A stretch of DNA of 11,851 bases from CBFFRJ01 sp051486985 (GCF_051486985.1 NZ_JAHVDV010000055.1:1-11851), one strand, 5' to 3'. Positions 1 through 7,194 are shown, counted from the first letter of the stretch. The notes: a model not told the origin generated them from the sequence alone. Translations and numbers: made by a program.

Positions 1-6
1 ACGCTG

Positions 7-156
7 CTGCATCGCGCCCGGTCCCGGAAAGCCCGGGGAAATAAGCGGAGGGTCACCGCGAAGCGGCAGTTTTCGTGCCGGGAGCCGGGATTGTTAAGGG
101 CGTGGCGGAGAACGCCCTTAACACGTTCACGGGGGAAGGTGTTTCAAGGGAGCGCG
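7..156 (+). repeat. Left outer terminal inverted-repeat block
   Basis: This 150-bp GC-rich block is the inverted copy of 11702-11851. Left and right positions pair with a constant coordinate sum of 11858, so there are no gaps. By hand I find one substitution (base 153 against 11705) plus the N at 11809. It contains a 12-bp-stem hairpin at 92-123. The reading frames crossing it are short, lack a ribosome binding site and look like shadows, so I see no protein product. Bases 1-6 precede the part that can be compared, because the right copy runs off the window. I do not recognise a named repeat family. Confidence 0.9.
92..123. other. 12-bp stem-loop inside left outer block
   Basis: Arms TGTTAAGGGCGT (92-103) and ACGCCCTTAACA (112-123) are perfectly complementary around the 8-base loop GGCGGAGA. 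No T-run follows on either strand, so it is not a typical intrinsic terminator. The same hairpin occurs at the right edge. It could be a structural element of the repeat, but no role can be assigned from sequence. Confidence 0.75.
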
Positions 157-280
157 GCACATGAGGTGAACGGAACGATGCCACCGCAGGTAAGCGGAAC
201 CCTTCGGGCCAGTCACCCACCATTCCCCTCACCCCGACCCTCTCCCCGAAGGGGCGAGGGAGAAAAGCGTGCCCCGTTTT
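157..280 (+). repeat. Tandem repeat module L1 (124 bp)
   Basis: First of the left-array modules. Landmarks in order are GCACATGAGGTGAACGGAA, a CCACCG-containing segment, GTAAGCGGAACC, CCAGTCACCCA, a C-tract hairpin core (225-260) and GAGAAAAGCGTGCC. The core at 225-247 has four C-tracts, giving a G-quadruplex motif on the minus strand. The module aligns without gaps to the inverted right copy at 11578-11701, where most of the differences between the two window ends are concentrated. This is the short form, lacking the GCTCTTTTTATGGCTGAAACC-like insert seen in L2. Confidence 0.85.
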
Positions 281-425
281 GCATGTGAGGTGAACGGAAC
301 GATGCCACCGGCGGTTAGCGGAACCGCTCTTTTTATGGCTGAAACCGTCCGGGCCAGTCACCCGCTGTTCCCCTCACCCCGACCCCCTCCCCAAAGGGGT
401 GAGGGAGAAAAACGTGCCTGGTTTT
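281..425 (+). repeat. Tandem repeat module L2 (145 bp, long form)
   Basis: Second module of the left array, with the same landmark order as L1 plus about 20 extra bases after GCGGAACC (around 325-346). The right-side module at 11334-11477 carries the equivalent insert, so long and short forms coexist in both arrays. The C-tract core at 370-392 again gives a minus-strand G-quadruplex motif. Here CCCTCACCCC (371-380) is perfectly complementary to GGGGTGAGGG (396-405), a 10-bp stem that competes with the shorter inner hairpin. Confidence 0.85.
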
Positions 426-570
426 GCACATGAGGTGAACGTAACGATTCCACCGGAGGTAAGCGGAACCCTTTAAGCCAGTCACCCTCTGTTCCCCCCC
501 CACCCCGGCCCTCCCCCCAAAGGGGTGAGGGAGAAAAACGTGCCCCGTTTTGTTCAAGGGGTAAACGGCA
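426..570 (+). repeat. Tandem repeat module L3 plus degenerate L4 start
   Basis: The third left module (426-551) begins GCACATGAGGTGAACGTAAC and has its C-tract core at 494-518, with runs of eight and six C. The next 19 bases (552-570, GTTCAAGGGGTAAACGGCAT-like) resemble the start of a further unit that has decayed. The array stops about 117 bases before the metG start codon. No gene is supported here; frames open on either strand simply read through the repeats. Confidence 0.75.
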
Positions 571-686
571 TCATTCAACAGGCACCCTCACGAACAAACC
601 AATCCGCATCCTGCTTTTATGGCACAACATTTACCTTTCAGGTAACATCGAAACCCCTTTTTACTGAAGAAGAAGTAATACCCACT
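571..686 (+). promoter_or_regulatory. metG upstream region
   Basis: This is the only unique sequence between the repeat array and metG, so it probably holds the metG promoter, and possibly that of a divergent gene to the left (mrp in E. coli K-12). I see no convincing -35/-10 pair. A small hairpin, TTACCT-TTC-AGGTAA, lies at 631-645. The purine-rich GAAGAAGAAG (665-674) before the ATG is only a weak and rather distant ribosome binding site. No methionine-repressor operator (AGACGTCT-like) is evident. Confidence 0.35.
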
Positions 687-2720
687 ATGACTCAAGTCGC
701 GAAGAAAATTCTGGTAACGTGCGCACTGCCGTACGCCAACGGCTCAATCCACCTCGGCCATATGCTGGAGCACATCCAGGCTGATGTCTGGGTCCGTTAC
801 CAGCGAATGCGCGGCCACACTGTCAACTTCATCTGCGCGGACGATGCCCACGGCACGCCTATCATGCTGAAAGCTCAGCAAATGGGGATCACGCCGGAGC
901 AGATGATTGCTGACATGAGTCAGGAGCATCAGACGGATTTTGCGGGCTTTAATATCAGCTACGACAACTACCACTCCACGCACAGCGATGAGAACCGTGA
1001 GCTGTCGGAACTGATTTATACCCGTCTGAAAGAGAACGGGTTTATTAAAAACCGCACTATTTCTCAGCTTTACGACCCGGAAAAAGGCATGTTCCTGCCG
1101 GATCGTTTTGTGAAAGGCACCTGTCCGAAATGTAAGTCTCCGGATCAATATGGCGATAACTGCGAAGTGTGCGGCGCGACCTACAGCCCGACCGAGCTTA
1201 TTGAGCCGAAATCCGTGGTATCCGGTGCAACGCCTGAAATGCGTGATTCCGAACACTTCTTCTTTGATTTGCCGTCATTCAGCGAAATGCTCCAGGCCTG
1301 GACCCGCAGCGGTGCCTTGCAGGAGCAGGTCGCTAACAAGATGCAGGAGTGGTTCGAGTCGGGTCTCCAGCAGTGGGATATCTCCCGTGATGCGCCTTAC
1401 TTCGGCTTCGAAATTCCGAATGCGCCGGGTAAATATTTCTACGTCTGGCTGGATGCGCCTATCGGCTACATGGGTTCGTTCAAGAACCTTTGCGACAAGC
1501 GCAACGACGTCGTAAGCTTCGATGAGTACTGGAAGAAAGACTCTGACGCCGAGCTCTACCACTTCATTGGTAAAGACATTGTTTACTTCCATAGCCTGTT
1601 CTGGCCGGCAATGCTCGAAGGCAGCAATTTCCGCAAACCCACCAACCTGTTTGTGCATGGCTATGTCATGGTAAACGGCGCGAAGATGTCCAAATCGCGT
1701 GGCACCTTTATCAAAGCCAGCACCTGGCTGAACCATCTGGATGCAGACAGTCTGCGTTACTACTATGCGGCAAAACTGTCGTCACGCATTGATGACATCG
1801 ACCTGAACCTGGAAGATTTCATTCAGCGTGTAAATACCGATATCGTCAATAAAGTGGTCAACCTGGCCTCCCGCTGCGCGGGCTTTATTGCCAAACGCTT
1901 TGACGGCGTGCTGGCGGCAGAACTGGCCGACCCGGCGCTCTACAAAACCTTTACCGATGCGGCAGCCTCCATCGGTGAGGCCTGGGAGAGCCGCGAATTT
2001 GGCAAAGCGATTCGTGAAATCATGGCGCTGGCAGACGTTGCCAACCGCTACGTTGACGAGCAGGCCCCGTGGGTAGTTGCTAAACAGGAAGGCCGTGACG
2101 CTGATCTGCAGGCCATCTGCTCAATGGGTATCAACCTGTTCCGCGTGTTAATGACCTGGCTCAAACCGGTATTGCCAACCCTGAGTGAGCGCGTGGAAGC
2201 GTTCCTCAACACCACGCTGGAGTGGAGTGCTATCGAACAGCCGCTGCTGAGCCATAAGGTAAACACTTTCAAAGCGCTCTATAACCGCATTGATGCAAAA
2301 CAGGTGGAAGCACTGGTTGAAGCATCGAAAGAAGAGGTGAAAGCGACGGCCGCGCCGGTCACCGGCCCGTTGGCAGACGACCCGATTGCAGACACCATCA
2401 CTTTCGATGATTTCGCCAAAGTTGATCTGCGCGTGGCGCTGATTGAAAACGCGGAGTTTGTGGATGGTTCCGATAAATTGCTGCGTCTGACTCTGGATTT
2501 GGGTAGCGAGAAGCGCAACGTCTTCTCCGGGATCCGATCTGCCTACCCGGACCCGCAGGTACTGATTGGACGTCTGACCGTTATGGTCGCTAACCTTGCG
2601 CCACGCAAAATGCGTTTCGGTATTTCTGAAGGCATGGTGATGGCGGCAGGCCCTGGCGGGAAAGAAATCTTCCTGTTAAGCCCTGATGAAGGGGCAAAAG
2701 CAGGTCAACAGGTTAAATAA
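687..2720 (+). CDS. metG: Methionyl-tRNA synthetase
   Basis: Cytoplasmic class I aminoacyl-tRNA synthetase that charges tRNA-Met and initiator tRNA with methionine using ATP. The 677-residue product equals the E. coli MetRS length. The HIGH-type motif is HLGH at residues 22-25. The connective-peptide zinc knuckle has Cys146, Cys149, Cys159 and Cys162 (CPKC and CEVC). The KMSKS loop is at 333-337, followed by the helical anticodon-binding region. A C-terminal tRBD/EMAPII-like OB-fold (about 570-677, with VDLRV and PRKMRFGISEGM) mediates dimerisation and tRNA binding in this family. The frame is open upstream to 525, but I chose the ATG at 687 because MTQVAKKILVTCALPYANG is the known enterobacterial N-terminus and the extension reads repeat DNA. 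The gene is monocistronic and ends in a strong terminator. It appears intact and essential. Confidence 0.97.
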   Translation: MTQVAKKILVTCALPYANGSIHLGHMLEHIQADVWVRYQRMRGHTVNFICADDAHGTPIMLKAQQMGITPEQMIADMSQEHQTDFAGFNISYDNYHSTHSDENRELSELIYTRLKENGFIKNRTISQLYDPEKGMFLPDRFVKGTCPKCKSPDQYGDNCEVCGATYSPTELIEPKSVVSGATPEMRDSEHFFFDLPSFSEMLQAWTRSGALQEQVANKMQEWFESGLQQWDISRDAPYFGFEIPNAPGKYFYVWLDAPIGYMGSFKNLCDKRNDVVSFDEYWKKDSDAELYHFIGKDIVYFHSLFWPAMLEGSNFRKPTNLFVHGYVMVNGAKMSKSRGTFIKASTWLNHLDADSLRYYYAAKLSSRIDDIDLNLEDFIQRVNTDIVNKVVNLASRCAGFIAKRFDGVLAAELADPALYKTFTDAAASIGEAWESREFGKAIREIMALADVANRYVDEQAPWVVAKQEGRDADLQAICSMGINLFRVLMTWLKPVLPTLSERVEAFLNTTLEWSAIEQPLLSHKVNTFKALYNRIDAKQVEALVEASKEEVKATAAPVTGPLADDPIADTITFDDFAKVDLRVALIENAEFVDGSDKLLRLTLDLGSEKRNVFSGIRSAYPDPQVLIGRLTVMVANLAPRKMRFGISEGMVMAAGPGGKEIFLLSPDEGAKAGQQVK

Positions 2721-2725
2721 GCGGC

Positions 2726-2755
2726 AAAAGGCGTTGAGAAATCAGCGCCTTTTTA
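2726..2755 (+). terminator. Intrinsic terminator of metG
   Basis: AAAAGGCGTTGA (2726-2737) pairs with TCAGCGCCTTTT (2742-2753) around a GAAA tetraloop, with one G-U wobble, and the stem runs into T residues (2750-2754). It lies 5 bases after the metG stop codon, so it should end the metG transcript before yehR. Confidence 0.9.
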
Positions 2756-2810
2756 ATATTGCACTATCCTTCTATGGACAGGACATTTCTAACAAAAGGG
2801 GCTTTAAAAT

Positions 2811-3263
2811 ATGTTTAAAAAACTCATCGCTTTTACACTGACCACAATGATGTTGTTTGTACTGAGTGGCTGTGGCGATAAAGAGCAGAGCAAGACGTTT
2901 AACTGGACCGATGGCAAGACAGAGATTTCACTGACCTACTACTACAAAGATGATGTAGTGACCCGTCAGTCAGCAAAAAACAAAATCAACTATGCCGCTA
3001 TGGGCATTGCTAATAAAGAACAGGCTATGCAGCGTCTGGGGCCAATCAGCGAGAAATACAAATCCATTAAAGGTGTAACGGAAAGTATTGATTATCAGGA
3101 TACTTACGCGACCGAAACGCTGGATGTGGATTACTCGAAAGCGGACCGTAATGCACTGCAGCAGATGCAAGGCTCCGCCTTTACCGGCGACGCAAAAGAC
3201 GGCGTAAGCATGTCAAAATCCCAGCAGTTGCTTGAATCTCGTGGCTTTAAAGAAGTGAAATAA
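2811..3263 (+). CDS. yehR: YehR-family DUF1307 lipoprotein
   Basis: Predicted lipoprotein of 150 residues, close to the roughly 153 of E. coli YehR. A type II signal peptide is clear: KK at 3-4, a hydrophobic stretch (about 5-18), and the lipobox LSGC at 18-21, with Cys21 as the lipidation site. The residue after the Cys is Gly, not Asp, so outer-membrane sorting is plausible. The mature part is a small soluble domain (DUF1307) with a YYYKDD segment; its function is unknown. AAAGGGG about 10 bases before the ATG is a good ribosome binding site. The gene stands alone between the metG terminator and a bidirectional terminator. In K-12, as I recall it, a cluster including molR and yehI-yehQ separates metG from yehR; here they are adjacent. 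Confidence 0.88.
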   Translation: MFKKLIAFTLTTMMLFVLSGCGDKEQSKTFNWTDGKTEISLTYYYKDDVVTRQSAKNKINYAAMGIANKEQAMQRLGPISEKYKSIKGVTESIDYQDTYATETLDVDYSKADRNALQQMQGSAFTGDAKDGVSMSKSQQLLESRGFKEVK

Positions 3264-3277
3264 GAGTCATAAGGATG

Positions 3278-3316
3278 AAAAAGCCAGCGCGGCACCTGTA
3301 CGCGCTGGCTTTTTTT
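3278..3316. terminator. Bidirectional terminator between yehR and yehS
   Basis: A perfect 14-bp stem, AAAAAGCCAGCGCG (3278-3291) with CGCGCTGGCTTTTT (3301-3314), closes a 9-base loop. It has a T-run on the plus side and, because the left arm starts with A residues, also on the minus side. It can terminate yehR rightward and yehU-yehT-yehS leftward. Its right end touches the yehS stop codon at 3315-3317. Confidence 0.92.
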
Positions 3317-3788
3317 ATTTGGCAGGCTTTGCGTGTTCGCGCACCGTCAGCCCGCGCAGGAAGTAACGTAGAAACTGGTCACCGCACTCACGGAAGTTTT
3401 TATGCTCGCTGGCGCGCATCATGGCGGTAATTTCTGGCATCGACACGCGGAATTTCTGCTCGGTCAGGATAGCCAGAATATCATCGGTCTTTAAGGAGAA
3501 CGCGATGCGCAATTTCTTGAGAATAAGATTGTTAGTCATCTTACGTTCGGTGGCCAGCGCAGGCTGCGTGTCGTCCTTGCCACGACGTTCGTAGATGAGA
3601 CCATTGAGGAAAAGGGACATCATAATGTCCGGGCAGCGTTGAAAACCCGCCTCGTCTTCCTTTCGTAACCAACCGACCAGCTGTTCATCACTTACCGACG
3701 CTTCCGCCAGCGTGAAGATACGTTTAAGGTCGTTGTTATTCATTTTCAGGGCGTAGCGCAGGCTACGTAAAATATCGTTATTGAGCAT
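3315..3788 (-). CDS. yehS: DUF1456 protein YehS
   Basis: Soluble protein of 157 residues, matching E. coli YehS in length (about 156), of unknown function. It contains two copies of a DUF1456 module, residues about 1-70 and 84-150. Both follow the pattern NN..IL..LR.A....D.L..I, then R.....F..C.D, then FL.GL. I chose the ATG at 3788 instead of the more upstream in-frame ATG at 3815 because MLNNDILRSLRY is the family N-terminus and GAAGG lies 5 bases before it. It lies 49 bases after yehT with no promoter or terminator seen between, so it is probably the last gene of the yehU-yehT-yehS operon. A link to BtsSR signalling is inferred from position only. Confidence 0.9.
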   Translation of the reverse strand: MLNNDILRSLRYALKMNNNDLKRIFTLAEASVSDEQLVGWLRKEDEAGFQRCPDIMMSLFLNGLIYERRGKDDTQPALATERKMTNNLILKKLRIAFSLKTDDILAILTEQKFRVSMPEITAMMRASEHKNFRECGDQFLRYFLRGLTVREHAKPAK

Positions 3789-3837
3789 AAAGCCTTCGGG
3801 ACATATTTTTTGCAAACGCGAAGTGTAACACCGAAAT

Positions 3838-4557
3838 TTACAACCCCAGTGCTTCTTTTAGATTCTTCAGGTACCGGCGGCTGACGGGGACCGTCTGGCC
3901 GTTGCGCAGTAGCAGCTCTGCCTGTCCGTTATCTTCGAGCTTGATCTCGCTAAGATGAGCCATGTTAACCAGATACTGGCGGTGGCAGCGCAGCAGTGGC
4001 GTCCGGCTCTCCAGGGTACGCAGGGTCAGTTCGGTAAATCCCTCTTTGCCCTCGCTGCTGGTGACATACACCCCACTCATCCGACTGCTGACGAAGGCCA
4101 CTTCACTCATTTGCAACAGGTAAATACGGCTGTGCCCGGTGCAGGGGATAAATTTCAGCACATCCTGATTTTCTGGCAGTACCGACACATCCTGTACCGT
4201 ACGTTCCTGACGCAGACGTGTGAGCGTTTTTGCAAGGCGCTGCGTCTCAATAGGCTTGAGCAGGTAATCAAAGGCATGCTCTTCGAAGGCCTTCACCGCA
4301 TACTCATCAAAGGCGGTGAGGAAAACAATGTAGGGACGGTGGTCCGGGTCAAGCATACCCACCATTTCCAGGCCACTGATGCGGGGCATCTGAATATCGA
4401 GAAACAGCACATCCGGGCGGAGTTTATGCACCGCGCCAATGGCCTCTATCGCGTTGGCACATTCGCCGACAATGTCAATATCGCTCTCTTCCTGCAATAA
4501 AATCCGCAGATTTTCCCGCGCCAGCGGTTCATCATCGACAATCAGCACTTTTAACAT
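3838..4557 (-). CDS. btsR: LytTR response regulator BtsR (YehT)
   Basis: DNA-binding response regulator of 239 residues, the same length as E. coli BtsR/YehT. The receiver domain (about 1-120) has the acidic pair Asp8/Asp9, phospho-acceptor Asp54 (FLDIQMP), Thr81 and switch Lys101 (LLKPI). The C-terminal LytTR domain (about 135-239) includes the RCHRQYLVN and VSRRYLKNL segments typical of this DNA-binding fold. In E. coli, phosphorylated BtsR activates the pyruvate transporter gene btsT (yjiY), which is not in this window. The ATG overlaps the end of btsS by 7 bases, and its strong GGAGGAG ribosome binding site lies inside the btsS coding end, so the two are probably translationally coupled. 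All catalytic residues look intact. Confidence 0.96.
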   Translation of the reverse strand: MLKVLIVDDEPLARENLRILLQEESDIDIVGECANAIEAIGAVHKLRPDVLFLDIQMPRISGLEMVGMLDPDHRPYIVFLTAFDEYAVKAFEEHAFDYLLKPIETQRLAKTLTRLRQERTVQDVSVLPENQDVLKFIPCTGHSRIYLLQMSEVAFVSSRMSGVYVTSSEGKEGFTELTLRTLESRTPLLRCHRQYLVNMAHLSEIKLEDNGQAELLLRNGQTVPVSRRYLKNLKEALGL

Positions 4558-6239
4558 GCGCTCTCCTCCAGCGGGAGTCGTAGGGTAACTCGGGTAAACC
4601 GATCCGGTTCACAGGCGACGGTTATGCCGCAGCCGTCACCGAAACGGGCGCGCAGTCGTTTATCAACCAGACTCATCCCTAAACCACTGGCGTCGGTTTT
4701 GGGCTGATAGAGCCCGGCATTATCTTCGATATCCAGTACCAGATGATTGCCGTCCTGACTGGCATTAATGGCAATCTCTCCCACACCCAACAGTTGCGAG
4801 GTACCGTGCTTGATGGCGTTCTCCACGATGGGTTGCAGGGTAAACGCCGGCAAATGCTGGTGAGAAAGGAAATCCGGTACATGTAACTGCACCTGTAACC
4901 GCGTCTGGAAGCGGGCCTGTTCAATTTGCAAATAGGCGTTAACATGCTCAATTTCATCGGCAAGGGTGACAATTTCCGACGGGCGTTTGAGGTTCTTGCG
5001 AAAGAAGGTGGAGAGATACTGCACCAGCAACCCGGCCTGATCGCTGTCGCGACGAATCACCGCTTTAAGGGTATTGAGGGCATTAAACAGGAAGTGTGGA
5101 TTGACCTGCGCATGCAGCAGCTTGATTTCCGACTGCGTCAGCAGCGCTTTCTGTCGCTCATACTGCCCGGCAAGAATTTGCGCCGACAACAGCTGCGCAA
5201 TTCCCTCTCCCAGGGTGCGGTTAATGGAACTGAACAGGCGATTTTTCGCTTCATACAATTTAATGGTGCCCACCACTCGCTGGTTTTCACCGCGTAAAGG
5301 AATGACCAGCGTCGAACCCAGTTTGCACTGCGGATGTAATGAACAGCGGTAAGGCACCTCATTACCGTCGGCATAAACCACTTCGCCTGTTTCAATCGCT
5401 TTTTGCGTCCAGCCGGAGGAAATAGGACGTCCGGGCAGATGGTGGTCATCCCCTGCCCCTCTGAAGGCCAGCAGCTTTTCACGATCGGTAATTGCCACTG
5501 CACCGATATCCAGTTCGTTATACAGCACCTGGGCTACCTTCATACTGTTCTCTTCATTAAAGCCCTGGCGCAAAATTCCCTCGGTGGAAGCCGCGACTTT
5601 AAGGGCGGTCGCGGAAAAGGCTGAGGTGTACTTTTCAAACATGGCGCGCTTGTCCAGCAGGATACGCATAAACAGCGCCGCGCCGACGGTATTGGTGACC
5701 ATCATCGGTGCCGCAATACTCTGAACCAGATGCATGGCACTGTCATAGGGGCGCGCAATCAGCAGGATGATCAGCATCTGGGTCAGTTCTGCCACACAGG
5801 TAATCGCCCCCGCCGTCAGGGGGCTGAAGACCTTATCCGTGCGCCCGCGCTTGATCAGAATGCTGTGCACCAGCCCACCCAACAGCCCTTCAACAATGGT
5901 CGAAATCATGCAACTGAGTGCCGTCATGCCCCCCATCGAATAGCGATGCAGTCCGCCGGTTAGCCCCACCAGCCCACCGACCACCGGACCGCCCAGTAAG
6001 CCGCCCATTACCGCGCCAATAGCCCGAGTATTGGCGATGGAGTCTTCGATATGCAGACCAAAATAGGTCCCCAGGATGCAGAAAATCGAGAAGGTGACGT
6101 AGCACAGCAGCTTATGCGGCAGACGAACGGTAACCTGCATCAGGGGGATAAACAGACGGGTTTTACTCATCAGCCAGGCGATAACCAAAAACACACACAT
6201 CTGCTGAAGCAGCAGCAACACCAGATTAAATTCGTACAT
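4551..6239 (-). CDS. btsS: LytS-type sensor histidine kinase BtsS (YehU)
   Basis: Inner-membrane histidine kinase of 562 residues (561 in E. coli BtsS) that senses extracellular pyruvate with high affinity and phosphorylates BtsR. The N-terminal 5TM-LYT membrane domain spans about 1-200, a GAF domain about 215-360, and the His_kinase/HATPase region the rest. His382 lies in QVNPHFLFNALN, the N-box is IVENAIKHG (471-479), and the nucleotide-binding loops include DIEDNAG (503-509) and GLGM (519-522). Residues reported for pyruvate binding in E. coli (Arg72, Arg99, Cys110, Ser113, from memory) are all present at the same positions. The frame is open to 6461, but MYEFNLVLLLLQQM at 6239 is the family start; the extension has no homologous look and covers the intergenic promoter region. 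First gene of the operon with btsR and yehS. Confidence 0.96.
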   Translation of the reverse strand: MYEFNLVLLLLQQMCVFLVIAWLMSKTRLFIPLMQVTVRLPHKLLCYVTFSIFCILGTYFGLHIEDSIANTRAIGAVMGGLLGGPVVGGLVGLTGGLHRYSMGGMTALSCMISTIVEGLLGGLVHSILIKRGRTDKVFSPLTAGAITCVAELTQMLIILLIARPYDSAMHLVQSIAAPMMVTNTVGAALFMRILLDKRAMFEKYTSAFSATALKVAASTEGILRQGFNEENSMKVAQVLYNELDIGAVAITDREKLLAFRGAGDDHHLPGRPISSGWTQKAIETGEVVYADGNEVPYRCSLHPQCKLGSTLVIPLRGENQRVVGTIKLYEAKNRLFSSINRTLGEGIAQLLSAQILAGQYERQKALLTQSEIKLLHAQVNPHFLFNALNTLKAVIRRDSDQAGLLVQYLSTFFRKNLKRPSEIVTLADEIEHVNAYLQIEQARFQTRLQVQLHVPDFLSHQHLPAFTLQPIVENAIKHGTSQLLGVGEIAINASQDGNHLVLDIEDNAGLYQPKTDASGLGMSLVDKRLRARFGDGCGITVACEPDRFTRVTLRLPLEESAC

Positions 6240-6459
6240 ATTTGCATCACCGCGATGAGAGAAAGCGCGTACCATACAGGGAGACGCGTTCAGATTCTTT
6301 GAAGGCTTCCAAAAAACTCGTAATTCGTGCGCATTATCACAAACCTGACGACGTGATGATACGAAAGCGTTACAGCCTGAACAAAAAACAGCCACTACCG
6401 CCTGGTTTTTGCCAAAATGACTACAGTTATGGTGGGGATCTTTTGGCGAAGGTGGATCC
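6240..6459. promoter_or_regulatory. Divergent btsS-mlrA intergenic region
   Basis: This 220-base region holds promoters for both directions. On the minus strand there is an extended -10, TGTGATAAT (6341-6333), with only a weak -35, which would give a leader of about 87 bases before btsS. On the plus strand CTACAGT (6421-6427) resembles a sigma-S -10 with C at -13 and would place the mlrA start about 26 bases before the ATG. MlrA is known in E. coli to be part of the RpoS regulon. Both promoter calls come from motif reading only. Confidence 0.4.
6333..6341 (-). promoter_or_regulatory. Candidate extended -10 of btsS operon
   Basis: Read on the minus strand this is TG-T-GATAAT, an extended -10 element matching five of six -10 bases. 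No good -35 lies 16-18 bases upstream, which is tolerated when the TG extension is present. Nothing better was seen between it and the btsS start codon. Confidence 0.4.
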
Positions 6460-7191
6460 ATGGCGCTTTACACTATCGGCGAAGTCGCGTTGTTGTGTGA
6501 TGTGAATCCTATCACCCTCAGGGCCTGGCAGCGTCGCTACGGCCTGGTGAAGCCCCAGCGTACCGAGGGGGGGCACCGCCTGTTTACGGAAGCGGATATT
6601 GACCGCATTCGCGAAATCAAACGCTGGGTCGATACCGGCGTACAGGTGAGTAAGGTTCTGTCCCTGCTCAACAACGACCCTGCGAACGAACGGGATGGCT
6701 GGCGCGATCAACAGGAACTGATATTACAGTACCTGCAAAGCGGCAATCTCCACCGGTTGCGCTTATGGATCAACGAGCGCGGCCATGACTATCCTGCTGA
6801 AACCCTGACCACCCATTTGCTGCTCCCCCTGCGCCGTCGTTTACAATGCCAGCAGCCCGCCCTGCTGGTGATGTTAAGCCTGCTGGATGGGGTCCTGATT
6901 AGCTATATTTGTAGCTGCCTGAGCAGCGCCCGAAAAAAGTACAATCGTGACGCACTGGTTATCGGCTGGAATGTGCAGGACACCACCCGGTTATGGCTTG
7001 AGGGGTGGATGGCGAGTGAACAGGGCTGGCGGGTAGAGGTGCTGGCGCACTCAGTAAGTCAGCTACGTCCTGAGATGTTCGAAGGTCAGACGCTGCTGGT
7101 GTGGTGCGGCGAAGCGCCCACCTCCGCTCAGCAGAAACAGCTGCTTGACTGGCGGGCCAGCGGGTATGACATTCTGCCATTAGGCATTTAA
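6460..7191 (+). CDS. mlrA: MerR-like curli/biofilm regulator MlrA
   Basis: DNA-binding regulator of 243 residues, equal to E. coli MlrA (YehV). The N-terminal MerR winged helix-turn-helix spans about 1-70 (IGEVALLCDVNPITLRAWQRRYGL, then GGHRLF and DIDRIREIKRW). The remaining residues form a domain resembling cobalamin-binding sensors (WLEGWMASEQGWRVEVLAHS). In E. coli and Salmonella it acts with sigma-S to activate csgD and so curli and cellulose, under control of the DgcM (YdaM)-PdeR (YciR) c-di-GMP switch. The start is supported by GAAGGTGG upstream and the conserved MALYTIGEVALLCD. No terminator is visible before yohO, but a new promoter is. Confidence 0.96.
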   Translation: MALYTIGEVALLCDVNPITLRAWQRRYGLVKPQRTEGGHRLFTEADIDRIREIKRWVDTGVQVSKVLSLLNNDPANERDGWRDQQELILQYLQSGNLHRLRLWINERGHDYPAETLTTHLLLPLRRRLQCQQPALLVMLSLLDGVLISYICSCLSSARKKYNRDALVIGWNVQDTTRLWLEGWMASEQGWRVEVLAHSVSQLRPEMFEGQTLLVWCGEAPTSAQQKQLLDWRASGYDILPLGI

Positions 7192-7194
7192 TCG

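Noticed and set aside
157..570. CRISPR array
   Set aside because: Repeat units are 100-145 bp, adjoin one another and have no short unique spacers; no cas gene is present.
53..578. Leftward reading frames across the left array
   Set aside because: They arise from GC-rich repeat DNA, share the same repeat-derived peptides as the right array, and lack start signals.
525..686. N-terminal extension of metG to an upstream ATG at 525
   Set aside because: The added 54 residues read repeat and leader DNA, and the known MetRS N-terminus begins exactly at 687.
744..1736. Long antisense frames within metG
   Set aside because: They lie wholly opposite a well-conserved gene and are explained by its codon bias.
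6326..6345. CRP site overlapping the btsS promoter (TGTGA half-site)
   Set aside because: Only one half-site is present; the expected TCACA half six bases away is not matched.
6240..6461. N-terminal extension of btsS to 6461
   Set aside because: The 74 extra residues do not look like a LytS-type membrane domain and cover the promoter region shared with mlrA; MYEFNLVLLL is the family start.
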